Notes: generated from the letters alone by a model not told the origin. A stretch of DNA of 11,134 bases from Burkholderiales bacterium (GCA_016791285.1 JAEUMX010000272.1:1-11134), one strand, 5' to 3'; shown: positions 1 through 7,822, counted from the first letter of the stretch. A program made the numbers and translations.

Positions 1-1898
1 TCGATCTGCGTGCCGAGCTCGACCACGCGATTGGTGGGCAGCTTGAAATACGCGGTGGCGCTCGCGGAGTTGCGCGCCATCGCCACGAACAGCTTCTCGC
101 GCCACATCACCATGCCCGGTGCGACGGTCGGGATCAGCGTCTCGCGGCTCAGAAAATACGACGTTTCCATCGGCTCGAACCGAATCCCCTTGGCATCCGC
201 GAGCTCCAGCGCGCGCGGGATGTCGGGCTCGTCCTTGAATCCGTAGCGGACTTTCATGCGGTGGAATCCCGCTTCCTTGGTCTCGATCTCCACGCGGTCC
301 TCGTCGGGCACGCGCGGCACCTCTTCCGTCACGACCGTGAGCAGCAGGATGCGCTCGTGCAGAACCTTGTTGTGGTTGAGGTTGTGCAGCAGCGCGTGCG
401 GCACGCCTTCCTGGCTGGTGGTGAGAAACACCGCAGTGCCGGGTACGCGGGTCGGCGGGTGGATGGCGATGCTCTGTATGAAGGGCTCCAGCGGAATCGC
501 ACCGGGTCGGGTGCGATCGAAGAGGATTTCGCGACCCTTGTGCCAGGTTGCGAGCAGGATGAACACCACGACCCCGACCAGCACCGGGAACCACCCCCCC
601 TCCACGATCTTGATCGCGTTCGAGGTGAAGTAGGCGATGTCGATGAACAGGAACGCGGCGGCGAGCGGCAGCGCGAAGGCGATGTGCCAGCCCCACAGAA
701 AGCGCATGACGACGAACGCGAGGATCGAATCGATCGCCATGGTGGCCGTCACGGCGATGCCGTACGCGGCGGCGAGATTGCTCGACGAGCCGAAGCCGAC
801 GACCAGCGCGATGATCGCGGCGAGCAGCACCCAGTTGATCCACGGCAGATAGACCTGTCCGATCTCGTGTTCCGAGGTCTGCATGACGTTCATGCGCGGA
901 CAGTAGCCGAGCTGGATCGCCTGCCGCGTGAGGGAGTACGCGCCGGAGATGACGGCCTGCGACGCGATCACGGTGGCGGCGGTCGCCAGCACGAGCAGAG
1001 GGTACAACCCCCACGACGGCACCTGGAGATAGAACGGGCTGCGCACGGCGGTCGGATCGTGCAGGATCACCGCGCCCTGCCCGAAATAGTTGAGGAGCAG
1101 AGCCGGCAGGACGAACGAGAGCCAGGTGTAGCGGATGGGATTGCGGCCGAAGTGGCCCATGTCGGCATAGAGCGCTTCGGCACCCGTGACGGCGAGCACC
1201 ACCGAGCCCAGCGCGAAGTAGCCGTGCCAGCCGTTGAAGGCGAAGAACTGCACGGCGTACAGCGGATTGACCGCTTTCAGCACCTCGGGGTAACGCAGCA
1301 CGTTCCAGATGCCGAGACCGCCCAGGGTGGAAAACCAGAGCAGCATGATCGGACCGAACAGCGCACCGACCCGGGCCGTCCCGTGCCGTTGCACCGCGAA
1401 GAGCGCGATCAGGACCGCGATGGCGATCGGTACCACGTAAGGCTGCAGCGCGGGCGTCGCGATCTCCAGACCCTCGATGGCGGACAACACCGAGATCGCG
1501 GGCGTGATCATGCTGTCGCCGTAGAAGAGCGCGGCACCGAACAGTCCGAGCACCATCAGCACCCAGCGCCGCCGCGGATCGCGCGTGGCCCGCAAAACCA
1601 GCGCGGTGAGCGCCATGATGCCGCCCTCGCCGCGGTTGTCGGCGCGCATGATGATCGTCACGTACTTGAGCGTCACGATGGACATGAGCGACCAGAACAC
1701 GAGCGAGAGGACGCCGAGGACGTTGTCCTGGGTCACGTCCACGCTGTGGTGGCCGGTGAAGGCTTCCTTCAGCGTATAGAGCGGACTCGTGCCGATGTCG
1801 CCGTACACGACGCCGATGGCGCCCAGCATGAGGGTCGCAAGCGCCTGCCTGGCACGCTCGGGAGGACTCGCTTCAACCGGCTTCGCTGCGGCGTGCAT
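1..1898 (-). CDS. kup: Kup low-affinity potassium transporter (3' end cut by window edge)
   Basis: This gene encodes an inner-membrane K+ uptake protein of the KUP/HAK/KT family, which imports potassium, probably with protons. I translated the minus strand directly; the frame is open from the ATG at 1898 to the window edge, giving 632 codons plus two bases. The N-terminal family signature GDIGTSPLYTLKEAF lies at about residues 33-47. It is followed by RADNRGEGGIMAL, then FYGDSMITPAISVLSAIEG, and many hydrophobic segments consistent with about 12 transmembrane helices over the first 450 residues. The hydrophilic C-terminal domain ends in a segment reading TNRVVELGTQI, as family members usually do, so only about two residues and the stop are missing. 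No clear Shine-Dalgarno sequence precedes the ATG, and no in-frame start lies just upstream. The gene is divergent from recG. The family assignment is very secure; the ion-coupling mode is family knowledge. Confidence 0.96.
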   Translation of the reverse strand, partial: MHAAAKPVEASPPERARQALATLMLGAIGVVYGDIGTSPLYTLKEAFTGHHSVDVTQDNVLGVLSLVFWSLMSIVTLKYVTIIMRADNRGEGGIMALTALVLRATRDPRRRWVLMVLGLFGAALFYGDSMITPAISVLSAIEGLEIATPALQPYVVPIAIAVLIALFAVQRHGTARVGALFGPIMLLWFSTLGGLGIWNVLRYPEVLKAVNPLYAVQFFAFNGWHGYFALGSVVLAVTGAEALYADMGHFGRNPIRYTWLSFVLPALLLNYFGQGAVILHDPTAVRSPFYLQVPSWGLYPLLVLATAATVIASQAVISGAYSLTRQAIQLGYCPRMNVMQTSEHEIGQVYLPWINWVLLAAIIALVVGFGSSSNLAAAYGIAVTATMAIDSILAFVVMRFLWGWHIAFALPLAAAFLFIDIAYFTSNAIKIVEGGWFPVLVGVVVFILLATWHKGREILFDRTRPGAIPLEPFIQSIAIHPPTRVPGTAVFLTTSQEGVPHALLHNLNHNKVLHERILLLTVVTEEVPRVPDEDRVEIETKEAGFHRMKVRYGFKDEPDIPRALELADAKGIRFEPMETSYFLSRETLIPTVAPGMVMWREKLFVAMARNSASATAYFKLPTNRVVELGTQI

Positions 1899-1960
1899 GG
1901 TCCGGGACGATCGGAGGGTGGCGGGGGGCTGGCGGAGCGCAACGGCGGGCGGTGCGGCGG

Positions 1961-1969
1961 ATGATAGCA
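1961..1969 (-). promoter_or_regulatory. Predicted extended -10 promoter element of kup
   Basis: On the minus strand this reads TGCTATCAT. It contains a hexamer matching TATAAT at five of six positions, preceded by the TGn extension. No convincing -35 hexamer lies 16-18 bases further upstream. It would start transcription near 1954 and give a leader of about 56 bases before the kup ATG. This is a prediction from sequence pattern only. Confidence 0.4.
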
Positions 1970-2002
1970 CGGGGGCTCGCTGCCCATGCCGCCCTGGCCT
2001 GG

Positions 2003-2032
2003 TTGTCCGGCGCCGACCCTTGCGCATACCAT
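2003..2032 (+). promoter_or_regulatory. Possible recG promoter
   Basis: TTGTCC (2003-2008) and TACCAT (2027-2032) each match the sigma-70 consensus at four of six positions and are 18 bases apart. Transcription from here would begin near 2039 and leave a leader of about 28 bases before the GTG at 2067, which fits the Shine-Dalgarno at 2056-2059. If it is used, the ATG at 2031 cannot be the start. The match is weak. Confidence 0.25.
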
Positions 2033-2055
2033 GAACGTCTGTCCTGCACCCCGCC

Positions 2056-2059
2056 GGAG
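2056..2059 (+). promoter_or_regulatory. Shine-Dalgarno GGAG deciding the recG start
   Basis: GGAG lies seven bases before the GTG at 2067, a standard spacing. The in-frame ATG codons at 1986 and 2031 have no comparable purine-rich site, so this motif favours the GTG start. Confidence 0.55.
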
Positions 2060-2066
2060 ATTCCTC

Positions 2067-4193
2067 GTGCGTGCTTCGCGCGCCAAGCCGCCCAAGCGGC
2101 GTCGCCCAGCGCCCGCACCCGAGACGACCCCGGCCTCGGCAGCGGCGGCGGACGATGCCTTGCCGGGCGTCGCACCCGCGATTCGCTCGCGTCTTCGCCA
2201 GCTCGGCATCCAGTCCCTCGCGGACGCCCTGCTGCACCTGCCGCTGCGCTACGACGACGAGACGAAGATCCAGCCGATCGGCCAGGCGCGCGAGGGCCTG
2301 CCGGTAGTGGTGGAGGGGGAAATCGTCGCGACCGAGATCGTGTACCGCCCGCGCCGCCAGCTCGTCTCGCGGATGCGGGATGCGACCGGGGTGGTGTGCC
2401 TGCGGTTTCTCAACTTCTATCCGAGCCAGGTGAAGCAGTTGGCGGCAGGCACGCGGGTGCGCTGTTTCGGCGAGATTCGCCACGGCTTGTTCGGCGCCGA
2501 AATGATCCACCCGCGCTGTCGCGTCGTGGCAGAGGGCGCACCGCTGCCCACCGGCTTGACCCCGGTGTACCCCACGACCGCCGGCGTGTCGCAGGACGCG
2601 CTGCGGCGCGTGGTGGGCGCGAGCCTCGCCGCTTGCGACCTCTCCGACACCCTGCCCGATGCGCTGCGCGTGAAGCTCGCGCTGGTGCCGTTCGCGGCTG
2701 CGGTGCAGTTGCTGCACAGCCCGCCACCGGCGACCTCCCAGGCCGCCATCGAGTCGCGCACTCATCCGGCATGGCGGCGGATCAAGTTCGACGAGCTGCT
2801 GGCGCAGCAGCTCTCGCTGCGCCGCCTGCGTGCGCGGCGCAGCCAGCTGCGTGCGCCGCCGCTGCCGCCGCGCGGGCAACTTGCCGCGCAATTGATCGCC
2901 GCGCTGCCCTTCGCGCTCACGGGCGCGCAGCGCCGCGCCGTCGACGACCTCGCGCGCGATCTGGCGCAACCCGTGCCGATGCAGCGCCTGCTGCAGGGCG
3001 ATGTCGGCAGCGGCAAGACCATCGTCGCGGCGATCGCGGCGCTGCAGGCGATCGAGAACGGTTTTCAGGTGGCGGTGATGGCGCCGACCGAGATCCTCGC
3101 CGAGCAGCACTGCCGAAAGTTCGCGGAGTGGCTGGATCCGCTCGGGGTCGAGGTGGTCTGGCTCGCCGGCAGTCTCAAGGCGGGTCCCCGTCGCGCAGCA
3201 ATGGCCGCGATCGAGGGCGGAGACTGCAAGATGGTGGTCGGCACGCACGCACTCTTTCAGGCGGACGTCTCCTTCGCCCGGCTCGGACTCGCAATCGTCG
3301 ACGAGCAGCATCGCTTCGGTGTGCAGCAGCGGCTCGACCTGCGCAAGAAGGGCGAGCGCACCGCCGGCTCGCAGCCGCACCAGCTCATGATGAGCGCGAC
3401 GCCGATCCCGCGCACGCTGGCGATGAGCTACTACGCCGACCTCGACGTCTCGGTGATCGACGAGCTGCCGCCCGGCCGGACCCCGGTGGTGACCAAGCTC
3501 TTCGCCGAGCGTCGGCGCGACGACGTGGTGCGCCGCGTGCGCGATGCGTGCATCGCGGGCCGGCAGGCCTACTGGGTCTGCCCCCTGATCGAGCAGTCGG
3601 AGGCGCTTCAGCTGAAGACCGCGATCGAAACCTTCGACTGGGTGCGGGAGGCGTTTCCCGAGCTCGAGGTCGGACTCGTCCACGGCCGGCTGCCGGGCGC
3701 CGAGAAGGCGGCCGTGATGGAGGCGTTCCAGCGCAACGAGGTGCAGCTCCTGGTCGCGACGACGGTCATCGAGGTGGGTGTGGACGTGCCGAACGCGACG
3801 CTCATGGTGATCGAGCACGCCGAGCGCATGGGGCTCGCGCAGCTGCATCAGCTGCGCGGGCGTGTCGGCCGTGGCACGGGCGCCGGCGTGTGCATCCTGC
3901 TCTACCAGACGCCTTTGTCGAGCCTGGCGCGCGAGCGGATGAAGATCATCTACGAGCAGGTCGACGGCTTCGAGATTGCACGGCGCGATCTCGCGCTGCG
4001 CGGACCCGGCGAGTTCCTCGGTGCGCGCCAGAGCGGGACGCCGATGCTGCGCTTCGCCGACGTGAACGCCGATGTCGACCTGGTCGAACTCGCGCGGAAT
4101 GCGGCAGCGGAACTGATGCGGCGGCACCCGGAGGCGGTGGAGCGGCACCTTGCGCGTTGGTTGGCGGGGCGCCACGAGTATCTCAAGGCATGA
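2067..4193 (+). CDS. recG: ATP-dependent DNA helicase RecG
   Basis: RecG remodels stalled replication forks and Holliday junctions by driving branch migration with ATP. From the GTG at 2067 the protein has 708 residues, near the family's usual length of about 690. After a short basic, Pro/Ala-rich tail, LPGVAPAIRSRLRQLGI (about 32-48) opens the wedge region, which contains an OB fold. The helicase core shows Walker A GDVGSGKT (311-318), motif II DEQHRFG (412-418), SATPIPRT (443-450) and QLRGRVGRG (595-603). The RecG-specific TRG region, RDLALRGPGEFLGARQSG, spans 640-657. I chose GTG because GGAG lies seven bases upstream and the wedge domain is intact. Starting at ATG 1986 would add 27 residues of no recognisable domain. 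The gene is divergent from kup and precedes ubiC by 63 bases. Family assignment is certain; the exact start is moderately supported. Confidence 0.97.
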   Translation: MRASRAKPPKRRRPAPAPETTPASAAAADDALPGVAPAIRSRLRQLGIQSLADALLHLPLRYDDETKIQPIGQAREGLPVVVEGEIVATEIVYRPRRQLVSRMRDATGVVCLRFLNFYPSQVKQLAAGTRVRCFGEIRHGLFGAEMIHPRCRVVAEGAPLPTGLTPVYPTTAGVSQDALRRVVGASLAACDLSDTLPDALRVKLALVPFAAAVQLLHSPPPATSQAAIESRTHPAWRRIKFDELLAQQLSLRRLRARRSQLRAPPLPPRGQLAAQLIAALPFALTGAQRRAVDDLARDLAQPVPMQRLLQGDVGSGKTIVAAIAALQAIENGFQVAVMAPTEILAEQHCRKFAEWLDPLGVEVVWLAGSLKAGPRRAAMAAIEGGDCKMVVGTHALFQADVSFARLGLAIVDEQHRFGVQQRLDLRKKGERTAGSQPHQLMMSATPIPRTLAMSYYADLDVSVIDELPPGRTPVVTKLFAERRRDDVVRRVRDACIAGRQAYWVCPLIEQSEALQLKTAIETFDWVREAFPELEVGLVHGRLPGAEKAAVMEAFQRNEVQLLVATTVIEVGVDVPNATLMVIEHAERMGLAQLHQLRGRVGRGTGAGVCILLYQTPLSSLARERMKIIYEQVDGFEIARRDLALRGPGEFLGARQSGTPMLRFADVNADVDLVELARNAAAELMRRHPEAVERHLARWLAGRHEYLKA

Positions 4194-4224
4194 GTGCTCG
4201 CGACGAGGGCGCGGGCCGGGGATT

Positions 4225-4233
4225 TGGCATAAT
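4225..4233 (+). promoter_or_regulatory. Predicted extended -10 promoter element of ubiC
   Basis: The sequence TGGCATAAT contains CATAAT, which matches TATAAT at five of six positions and is preceded by a TGn extension. No good -35 element lies upstream. Transcription would start near 4240, in the 63-base gap after recG, leaving a leader of only about 17 bases before the predicted TTG start. It could drive the whole ubiCAD cluster. Confidence 0.45.
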
Positions 4234-4256
4234 CGAGCCTTTTCCGCCGAACCCCG

Positions 4257-4802
4257 TTGAACAGTTTCGCTGCGCTTGCCGGATGGTTGCCTCGCGTGCC
4301 GCCCCCTGCCGAAGCCTATCGCCCCTGGCTGGTGGACCGCGGATCGCTCACGCGCCGCCTGCAGGATCGCTGCGACGCGTTTCGGGTGCGGCCGATGCGC
4401 CAGGCGCTGGCGCCGAGCGTGTTCGACGAGCGACCGCTGCTCGGAGCGCGGGATCGCGAGTGGGTGATGACCCGCGAGGTGTTTCTTTACTGTGCCGATA
4501 CGCCCGTGGTGTTCGCCCACAGCGTCGTGCGCAGCCGCGGTCTGCACGGGCCGTGGCGCTGGGTCGCGGGCCTCGGTGCGCGGCCGCTCGGGGCGGCGCT
4601 GTTCGCTGACCCGCGGGTGGCGCGCACGCCGCTCATGTTTCGGGCGATCGGACGTCATCATCCGTTGTATCGACGCGCGAGCGCCATGCTCGAATCCCGG
4701 CCCGCCGTCCTGTGGGCACGGCGCTCGATCTTCCTCAGGGAGGGCGTGCCCCTGCTCGTGACCGAAGTCTTCCTGCCGTCGATTCTGGAGCTGCCGCGGT
4801 GA
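4257..4802 (+). CDS. ubiC: Chorismate--pyruvate lyase UbiC
   Basis: UbiC splits chorismate into 4-hydroxybenzoate and pyruvate in the cytoplasm, the first committed step of ubiquinone synthesis. The predicted 181-residue protein is slightly longer than the roughly 165-residue E. coli enzyme. It shows the family pattern: [12 protein letters not shown] near 24-35, [13 protein letters not shown] at 67-79 with the arginine expected in the active site (R73), and [23 protein letters not shown] at about 152-174 with the conserved glutamate E170. The start is TTG at 4257. An in-frame TAA at 4230-4232 limits upstream choices, and the next in-frame candidate is GTG at 4296. TTG leaves 24 residues before the conserved WL, closer to E. 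coli than the 11 left by GTG, but neither has a clear ribosome binding site. The gene heads a ubiC-ubiA-ubiD cluster, and its stop overlaps the ubiA start. The function is well supported; the start is less certain. Confidence 0.9.
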   Translation: MNSFAALAGWLPRVPPPAEAYRPWLVDRGSLTRRLQDRCDAFRVRPMRQALAPSVFDERPLLGARDREWVMTREVFLYCADTPVVFAHSVVRSRGLHGPWRWVAGLGARPLGAALFADPRVARTPLMFRAIGRHHPLYRRASAMLESRPAVLWARRSIFLREGVPLLVTEVFLPSILELPR

Positions 4803-5665
4803 TGCTCGGCGAGCGGCTGGGCCATTACGAGCGGCTGCTGCGGCTCGACCGGCCGATCGGCATCCTGCTCCTGCTGTGGCCGACGCTGTGGGGGCTGTGG
4901 ATCGCGGGCGAGGGACGTCCGGACGCGGCGACCGTGCTGGTCTTCGTGCTCGGCACCGTGCTCATGCGCTCCGCCGGGTGCGCGGTGAACGATTTCGCCG
5001 ATCGCGACTTCGATCCCCACGTGGCGCGTACCAAGGACCGGCCGCTGGCAGCGGGGAGGATCTCGGAGCGCGAAGCGCTCGCCCTCGGCGCCGGGCTCGC
5101 ATTGATCGCTTTCCTGATGATCCTGCCCTACGGCTGGCTCGTCGTGGCGCTGTCGCTGGTGGCGGCGCTGCTCGCGGCAACCTATCCGTTCACCAAGCGG
5201 TTTTTTCCGCTGCCGCAGGCGTATCTCGGGGTCGCCTTCGGATTCGGCATCCCGATGGCCTTTGCCGCCCTGACCGGGACAGTGCCGGCGCTCGCGTGGG
5301 TGCTGCTCGTCGCGAACATGTTCTGGTCGATCGCCTACGACACCGAGTACGCGATGGTGGACCGGGAGGACGATCTCAAGATCGGCATCAAGACCGCCGC
5401 CATTACGTTCGGCCGCTTCGACGTGGCAGCAGTGATGGCGTCGCACGCGCTCTTTCTCGGCCTGCTCGCCGCCGTGGGCGCATCGCTCGGCCGCGGCGCC
5501 CTCTGGTTCGTGGGGCTCTTCGTGGCAGCCGGCCTCGCCGCCTACCAGTATCGGCTCATCCGCGACCGCGATCCCAGGCGCTGCTTCAAGGCCTTTCTGC
5601 ACAACAACTGGGTCGGCGCGGCGGTGTTCGCCGGCATCGCCCTCGACTATCTGATCCACCACTGA
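4802..5665 (+). CDS. ubiA: 4-hydroxybenzoate polyprenyltransferase UbiA
   Basis: UbiA is an integral inner-membrane enzyme that attaches the polyprenyl side chain to 4-hydroxybenzoate using Mg2+ and a polyprenyl diphosphate. The 287-residue protein is of normal family length. It carries both Asp-rich motifs that bind Mg2+ and diphosphate: NDFADRDFD at 63-71 and [12 protein letters not shown] at 180-191. The segments between them are hydrophobic, as expected for about eight or nine transmembrane helices (for example 20-35, 95-125 and 212-250). I chose the ATG at 4802, which forms a TGATG overlap with the ubiC stop and suggests translational coupling. The frame stays open upstream to 4712, but that part lies inside ubiC and adds nothing family-like. 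UbiC upstream makes its substrate and UbiD downstream uses its product. The family is very secure; the prenyl chain length cannot be read from the sequence. Confidence 0.96.
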   Translation: MLGERLGHYERLLRLDRPIGILLLLWPTLWGLWIAGEGRPDAATVLVFVLGTVLMRSAGCAVNDFADRDFDPHVARTKDRPLAAGRISEREALALGAGLALIAFLMILPYGWLVVALSLVAALLAATYPFTKRFFPLPQAYLGVAFGFGIPMAFAALTGTVPALAWVLLVANMFWSIAYDTEYAMVDREDDLKIGIKTAAITFGRFDVAAVMASHALFLGLLAAVGASLGRGALWFVGLFVAAGLAAYQYRLIRDRDPRRCFKAFLHNNWVGAAVFAGIALDYLIHH

Positions 5666-5679
5666 CCGCGGACGGTGCG

Positions 5680-7158
5680 ATGCGCTACCACGACCTGCGC
5701 GACTTCATCGAACAGCTCGAGCGACGCGGCGAGCTGAAGCGGATCGCGCTCGAGGTGGATCCTTGTCTCGAGATGACCGAGATCTGCGACCGGGTGCTGC
5801 GCGCAGGGGGGCCGGCCGTCCTGTTCGAGCACCCGAAGGGTCACACGATACCCGTGCTCGGAAACCTGTTCGGTGCCCCGCGGCGCGTCGCCATGGGGAT
5901 GGGTGAGGAGTCGGTCGAAGCGCTGCGCGAGGTCGGCAAGCTGCTCGCGTATCTCAAGGAACCGGAACCGCCGCGCGGCCTGAAGGACGCCTGGGACAAG
6001 CTGCCGGTGCTGAAACAGGTGCTCAGCATGGCGCCGAAGGAGGTGAGTCGGGCGCCTTGCCAGGACATCGTCTGGGAGGCGGACCAAGTCGATCTTGGCC
6101 GACTGCCGATCCAGACGTGCTGGCCGGGAGATGCCGGTCGACTCATCACCTGGGGCCTGGTGATCACCCGCGGACCGCACAAACCGCGGCAGAATCTCGG
6201 CATCTATCGGCAGCAGGTGATCGGCCGCAATCGCGTCATCATGCGCTGGCTGGCGCATCGGGGCGGCGCGCTCGACTTCCGGGACCATTGCCTCGCCCAT
6301 CCGGGCGAACCCTTCCCGATCGCCGTCGCGCTGGGTGCAGATCCGGCGACGATGCTGGGCGCCGTGACCCCGGTGCCGGACAGTCTCTCGGAGTACCAGT
6401 TCGCGGGACTGCTGCGCGGATCGAAGACGGAACTCGTGAAGTGCACGAGCTCGAGCCTGCAGGTACCGGCGTCGAGCGAGATCGTCCTCGAAGGGGAGAT
6501 CCGACCGGACGACACCGCGCTGGAAGGGCCGTTCGGCGATCACACCGGCTACTACAACGAGCAGGAGCGGTTCCCGGTGTTCACGGTGACGCGCATCACG
6601 ATGCGGCGCGACCCGATCTATCACAGCACCTACACCGGCAAGCCCCCGGACGAGCCAGCGATGCTCGGCGTGGCGCTGAACGAAGTGTTCGTGCCCCTGC
6701 TGCAAAAACAGTTCGCCGAGATCAGCGATTTCTACCTGCCGCCCGAGGGTTGCTCCTACCGGCTGGCGGTGGTCAGCATGAAGAAGCAGTACGCCGGGCA
6801 CGCGAAGCGGGTGATGTTCGGGGTGTGGTCGTACCTGCGGCAGTTCATGTACACGAAATTCATCGTCGTGGTCGACGACGACGTGAACATCCGCGATTGG
6901 AAGGAGGTGATCTGGGCACTGACCACCCGCGTGGACCCGGCGCGCGATACGATGCTCGTGGAGAACACGCCGATCGACTACCTGGACTTCGCCAGCCCGG
7001 TCTCCGGCCTGGGGTCGAAAATGGGGATCGACGCGACCAACAAGTGGCAGGGCGAAACGCAGCGGGCTTGGGGAACGCCCATCCGCATGGACGCCGCGGT
7101 CAAGGCGAGAATCGACACCATCTGGGCTGACCTCGGCCTGGACCAGGAGCACCAATGA
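5680..7158 (+). CDS. ubiD: 3-polyprenyl-4-hydroxybenzoate decarboxylase UbiD
   Basis: UbiD removes the carboxyl group from 3-polyprenyl-4-hydroxybenzoate to give 2-polyprenylphenol, using prenylated FMN and a metal ion. From ATG 5680 it has 492 residues, against 497 as I recall for E. coli UbiD, and the two resemble each other throughout. Visible landmarks are [17 protein letters not shown] (49-65), [22 protein letters not shown] (about 156-177, cofactor and metal region), [15 protein letters not shown] (281-295), [19 protein letters not shown] (about 312-330) and the C-terminal [22 protein letters not shown]. Family members bind cofactor and metal in the first of these and use acidic residues around SEIVLEG (266-272) for catalysis. 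It starts 14 bases after the ubiA stop with no strong Shine-Dalgarno. The cofactor-making partner UbiX is not in the window and must be encoded elsewhere. The ubiCA neighbourhood argues for the ubiquinone role over other UbiD-family decarboxylases. Confidence 0.96.
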   Translation: MRYHDLRDFIEQLERRGELKRIALEVDPCLEMTEICDRVLRAGGPAVLFEHPKGHTIPVLGNLFGAPRRVAMGMGEESVEALREVGKLLAYLKEPEPPRGLKDAWDKLPVLKQVLSMAPKEVSRAPCQDIVWEADQVDLGRLPIQTCWPGDAGRLITWGLVITRGPHKPRQNLGIYRQQVIGRNRVIMRWLAHRGGALDFRDHCLAHPGEPFPIAVALGADPATMLGAVTPVPDSLSEYQFAGLLRGSKTELVKCTSSSLQVPASSEIVLEGEIRPDDTALEGPFGDHTGYYNEQERFPVFTVTRITMRRDPIYHSTYTGKPPDEPAMLGVALNEVFVPLLQKQFAEISDFYLPPEGCSYRLAVVSMKKQYAGHAKRVMFGVWSYLRQFMYTKFIVVVDDDVNIRDWKEVIWALTTRVDPARDTMLVENTPIDYLDFASPVSGLGSKMGIDATNKWQGETQRAWGTPIRMDAAVKARIDTIWADLGLDQEHQ

Positions 7159-7182
7159 CAAGGCCCGCCGTGGCGGGCCTTG
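7159..7182. terminator. Palindromic hairpin between convergent ubiD and small secreted-protein gene
   Basis: CAAGGCCCGCC and GGCGGGCCTTG form a perfect 11-bp inverted repeat around a two-base centre (GT at 7170-7171). In practice the stem would be about 10 bp with a CGTG loop. It begins at the base after the ubiD TGA and lies 21 bases beyond the stop of the minus-strand gene, so it could terminate both transcripts. No run of T follows on either strand, so it is not a textbook intrinsic terminator. Confidence 0.65.
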
Positions 7183-7203
7183 CAACGTGCTCAACCGGAA
7201 TGT

Positions 7204-7695
7204 TCAGAAGTCGTAACCGACCCCGAGCGAGAATCCGGGATTGCGGCGGAAGTCGCGCTGCACGTCGAGGATGAAGCCACCCGGGCGGTCGGAAGGCAGC
7301 AGCCCCTCGAAACCTTCCACGCCTTTCATACCATAACGCGGATCGCCGAGCTGGCCATAGAAGGAGAAACCGCTCCGCCCGCCAACCGCGGCCTGCCCCG
7401 CTGCCTTCAAGCCCGACTCCTTGGTCGGATCCTTGAAGGTCGGGGAATAATGGAATCTGAGCACTCCGCCTTCGTTGTTTGCACCGGCTGCATCGACGGT
7501 AAAGTTGCTCTTCGGCGCAGCCGGCAGCACGCTGCGCGGCAATCGGAATTCACCGCCAGCCGGGGGCACCCGCAACCCCTGGTAGGACCCCCAGGCCGAA
7601 GGGTCGGCCGGCAGATCCCCGGGCTGCGCCGCTCCCCCGGCAACGGGGAGGGCGATCAATGCCGCAAATGCCACGGCAAGCTTGATCTTGCTCAT
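7204..7695 (-). CDS. Small secreted protein of unknown function with outer-membrane-like C terminus
   Basis: I do not recognise this 163-residue protein. The start at 7695 is preceded by a purine-rich GGAAGGAAA run and by a plausible promoter. It opens a classic signal peptide: KIK, then a hydrophobic stretch to about residue 19, with likely cleavage after GAA (residue 23). The mature part of about 140 residues is rich in Gly and Pro. It contains beta-like segments, including GGVLRFHYS (77-84), SGFSFYGQLG (108-117) and GGFILDVQRDF (139-149). It ends in GFSLGVGYDF, with hydrophobic or aromatic residues at positions -1, -3, -5, -7 and -9 and a terminal Phe, the pattern recognised by the BAM machinery in outer-membrane beta-barrels. 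Too few strands are visible for a normal barrel, so it may be oligomeric, periplasmic or surface-attached. The frame extends upstream to 7944, but that part overlaps dacB and follows no family. The gene is real with good probability; its function is unknown. Confidence 0.75.
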   Translation of the reverse strand: MSKIKLAVAFAALIALPVAGGAAQPGDLPADPSAWGSYQGLRVPPAGGEFRLPRSVLPAAPKSNFTVDAAGANNEGGVLRFHYSPTFKDPTKESGLKAAGQAAVGGRSGFSFYGQLGDPRYGMKGVEGFEGLLPSDRPGGFILDVQRDFRRNPGFSLGVGYDF

Positions 7696-7724
7696 TTTCC
7701 TTCCGCTCACTGCGAACGTCTCAA

Positions 7725-7753
7725 ATGATAGTCCAGGTGCGTCCGATCGTAAA
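7725..7753 (-). promoter_or_regulatory. Predicted promoter of the small secreted-protein gene
   Basis: On the minus strand, TTTACG (7753-7748) and TATCAT (7730-7725) lie 17 bases apart and match the sigma-70 -35 and -10 consensus at four and five of six positions. Transcription would begin near 7718, leaving a leader of about 23 bases that contains the purine-rich ribosome binding site. The element suggests the gene is expressed independently of dacB. Confidence 0.5.
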
Positions 7754-7777
7754 ATGCACCGCTCGACGGATGTGCAT
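7754..7777. promoter_or_regulatory. Candidate operator: ATGCAC-N12-GTGCAT dyad
   Basis: ATGCAC (7754-7759) and GTGCAT (7772-7777) form a perfect six-base inverted repeat around a 12-base spacer. The dyad abuts the predicted -35 element at 7748-7753, a usual place for an activator or repressor site. No known regulator is recognised, and six-base arms can occur by chance. Confidence 0.25.
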
Positions 7778-7822
7778 AAGACTACAACACGGGCGAGGGG
7801 TTTCCCCGCGCGGATAGCGCCT

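Noticed and set aside
310..312. SxN motif of DacB (residues 310-312) reads SNN rather than the SDN I expect from E. coli PBP4
   Set aside because: The family motif is SxN and the middle residue varies, so this is not evidence of a defective enzyme. The coordinates given here are residue numbers; the codons lie near 8300-8308 on the minus strand.
261..1964. A 567-codon plus-strand open frame opposite kup
   Set aside because: It is rich in Arg, His, Asp and Gln with no domain and mirrors the codon bias of kup. The opposite strand encodes an unmistakable Kup protein.
1952..4609. An 885-codon plus-strand open frame overlapping recG and ubiC
   Set aside because: Its Arg/Ala/Gly-rich product has no family features. 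It is a high-GC shadow of recG in another frame.
5647..7194. A 515-codon minus-strand open frame opposite ubiD
   Set aside because: It is His/Arg/Val-rich and without recognisable domains, while the other strand encodes a full-length UbiD with all motifs.
7797..7807. GGGG-TTT-CCCC mini-hairpin after the dacB stop
   Set aside because: A four-base stem with no T-run is too weak to call a terminator in DNA of this GC content.
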